This document shows positions 45,916 through 46,166 of a stretch of 46,166 nt of DNA, in pieces. Each line of letters starts with the position of its first letter. Positions within the stretch are counted from its first letter, which is position 1. Both the position numbers and the translations under genes were made by a program. Below the pieces are notes generated by a model. That model was not told the DNA's origin and did no database searches. It saw only the letters and a program-made list of their open reading frames with translations. This stretch comes from Candidatus Ruminococcus avistercoris (GTDB lineage Bacteria > Bacillota > Clostridia > Lachnospirales > Lachnospiraceae), in assembly GCA_019120315.1 (NCBI GenBank), contig DWVJ01000038.1:1-46166 (forward strand). The letters are read 5' to 3'.

Positions 45916-45950
45916 TCAGACATTTTAGACTATTACAACTGCTTCCTACG

Positions 45951-45994
45951 AGAGAAAACCCCGGTATGACAACCGTCATACCGGGGTTTTCTCT
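45951..45994. terminator. Bidirectional terminator with a perfect 20-bp stem
   Basis: The arms 45951-45970 (starting AGAGAAAACCCCGG) and 45975-45994 are perfect inverse copies with an AACC loop. A-rich and T-rich ends give U-tracts on both strands. It serves the convergent URO-D and methyltransferase genes. Confidence 0.93.
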
Positions 45995-46026
45995 TATACA
46001 TTAACCTTGTTTTTAGAAAGGAGGTT

Positions 46027-46166
46027 CTACTTTTCCTTAACCGGTCCGATCAGACCTTCTCTGTAAGCGCTGATGTATTCCATGCAGTAGTCGTCCAGAC
46101 CAAGCAGGGCTTCCGTCGCATAGATCAGACCCATCATGTCTCTGTTCAGCGGATCCAGGATCGCGC
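46027..46166 (-). CDS. Methyltetrahydrofolate:corrinoid methyltransferase (MtgA/AcsE type), C-terminal end only
   Basis: The last 45 codons of a gene that begins beyond the window: ILDPLNRDMMGLIYATEALL, then GLDDYCMEYISAYREGLI, ending in TAG. This matches the conserved C-terminus of the dihydropteroate-synthase-fold methyltransferases, which move methyl groups between tetrahydrofolate and corrinoid proteins (compare the usual DPLD...AAEALLGRDEYCMNY). It is convergent with the MtaA-like gene. It ties this end of the window to one-carbon metabolism. The N-terminal part and partner corrinoid protein cannot be seen. Confidence 0.75.
   Translation of the reverse strand, partial: AILDPLNRDMMGLIYATEALLGLDDYCMEYISAYREGLIGPVKEK

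Noticed and set aside
46014..46026. AAAGGAGGTT before the window end as a ribosome-binding site
   Set aside because: On the plus strand no start codon follows; the sequence lies just beyond the stop of the minus-strand methyltransferase gene.
1..46166. CRISPR array, rRNA operon or complete prophage
   Set aside because: No regularly spaced repeats, no rRNA sequence and no block of phage structural genes were seen. The M15 peptidase is the only endolysin-like gene.

Overview
The window looks like the chromosome of an anaerobic Firmicute, most likely a Lachnospiraceae/Clostridia member close to the gut acetogens. This is inferred from gene content. The evidence is a sigH-rlmB-mrnC-cysS block with ispF, single-chain PurL, an LPxTG-type surface protein, Gram-positive tRNA and promoter architecture, an electron-bifurcating EtfAB/hydroxyacid dehydrogenase operon, URO-D-type methyltransferases and the tail of a methyl-tetrahydrofolate:corrinoid methyltransferase. 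There is no rRNA, CRISPR array or complete mobile element.

Layout. 1-3.75 kb is a scarred mobile region: an AbiEii-like toxin gene with an in-frame amber codon, an IS1182-type transposase remnant fused to its 3' end, a BCCT transporter, two small genes and a SprT-like fragment, ending beside tRNA-Thr. 3.77-8.5 kb (minus) is housekeeping: ispF-cysS-mrnC-rlmB-sigH, preceded by a separately promoted M15 cell-wall peptidase. 8.8-9.45 kb holds a tRNA-Val/tRNA-Met pair and a small lipoprotein. 9.57-21.99 kb (minus) is an 11-gene surface-glycan operon with many overlapping genes: GT2, a HAD-associated protein, ABC permease, ABC ATPase, a large HAD protein, two GT52/polysialyltransferase-like enzymes, a GT2-GT32-like fusion, KdsB-type CMP-ulosonate synthetase, a DmpG-like pyruvate aldolase with an extra C-terminal domain, and a HAD phosphatase. 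Divergent from it lies an 823-residue wall-anchored protein with a long 5' leader.

24.9-34.7 kb holds an AraC regulator, purL with ridA, an Fe-S helicase fused to a nuclease domain, an HPr-like protein without the phosphorylatable histidine, and a small operon (75-residue unknown, CsoR-like sensor, Mrp/NBP35 ATPase) whose promoter overlaps an inverted repeat. 34.7-46.2 kb is catabolic: two URO-D family proteins next to AraC and PucR-type regulators, a DUF4143 ATPase, a LctBCD-like operon with a YkvI-type permease, and the C-terminus of a methyl-THF methyltransferase.

How the genes work together. The KdsB-aldolase-phosphatase trio, translated from overlapping frames, could make and activate a 3-deoxy-2-ulosonic acid from pyruvate and an aldehyde sugar. 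The GT52-like enzymes would then transfer it and the ABC pair export the glycan. I regard this as the most novel hypothesis here. The etf operon would oxidise lactate or a related hydroxyacid, and the URO-D/MtgA genes point to corrinoid-dependent demethylation. Most starts were moved downstream of the longest frame to a codon with a good Shine-Dalgarno sequence; these choices are given per gene.
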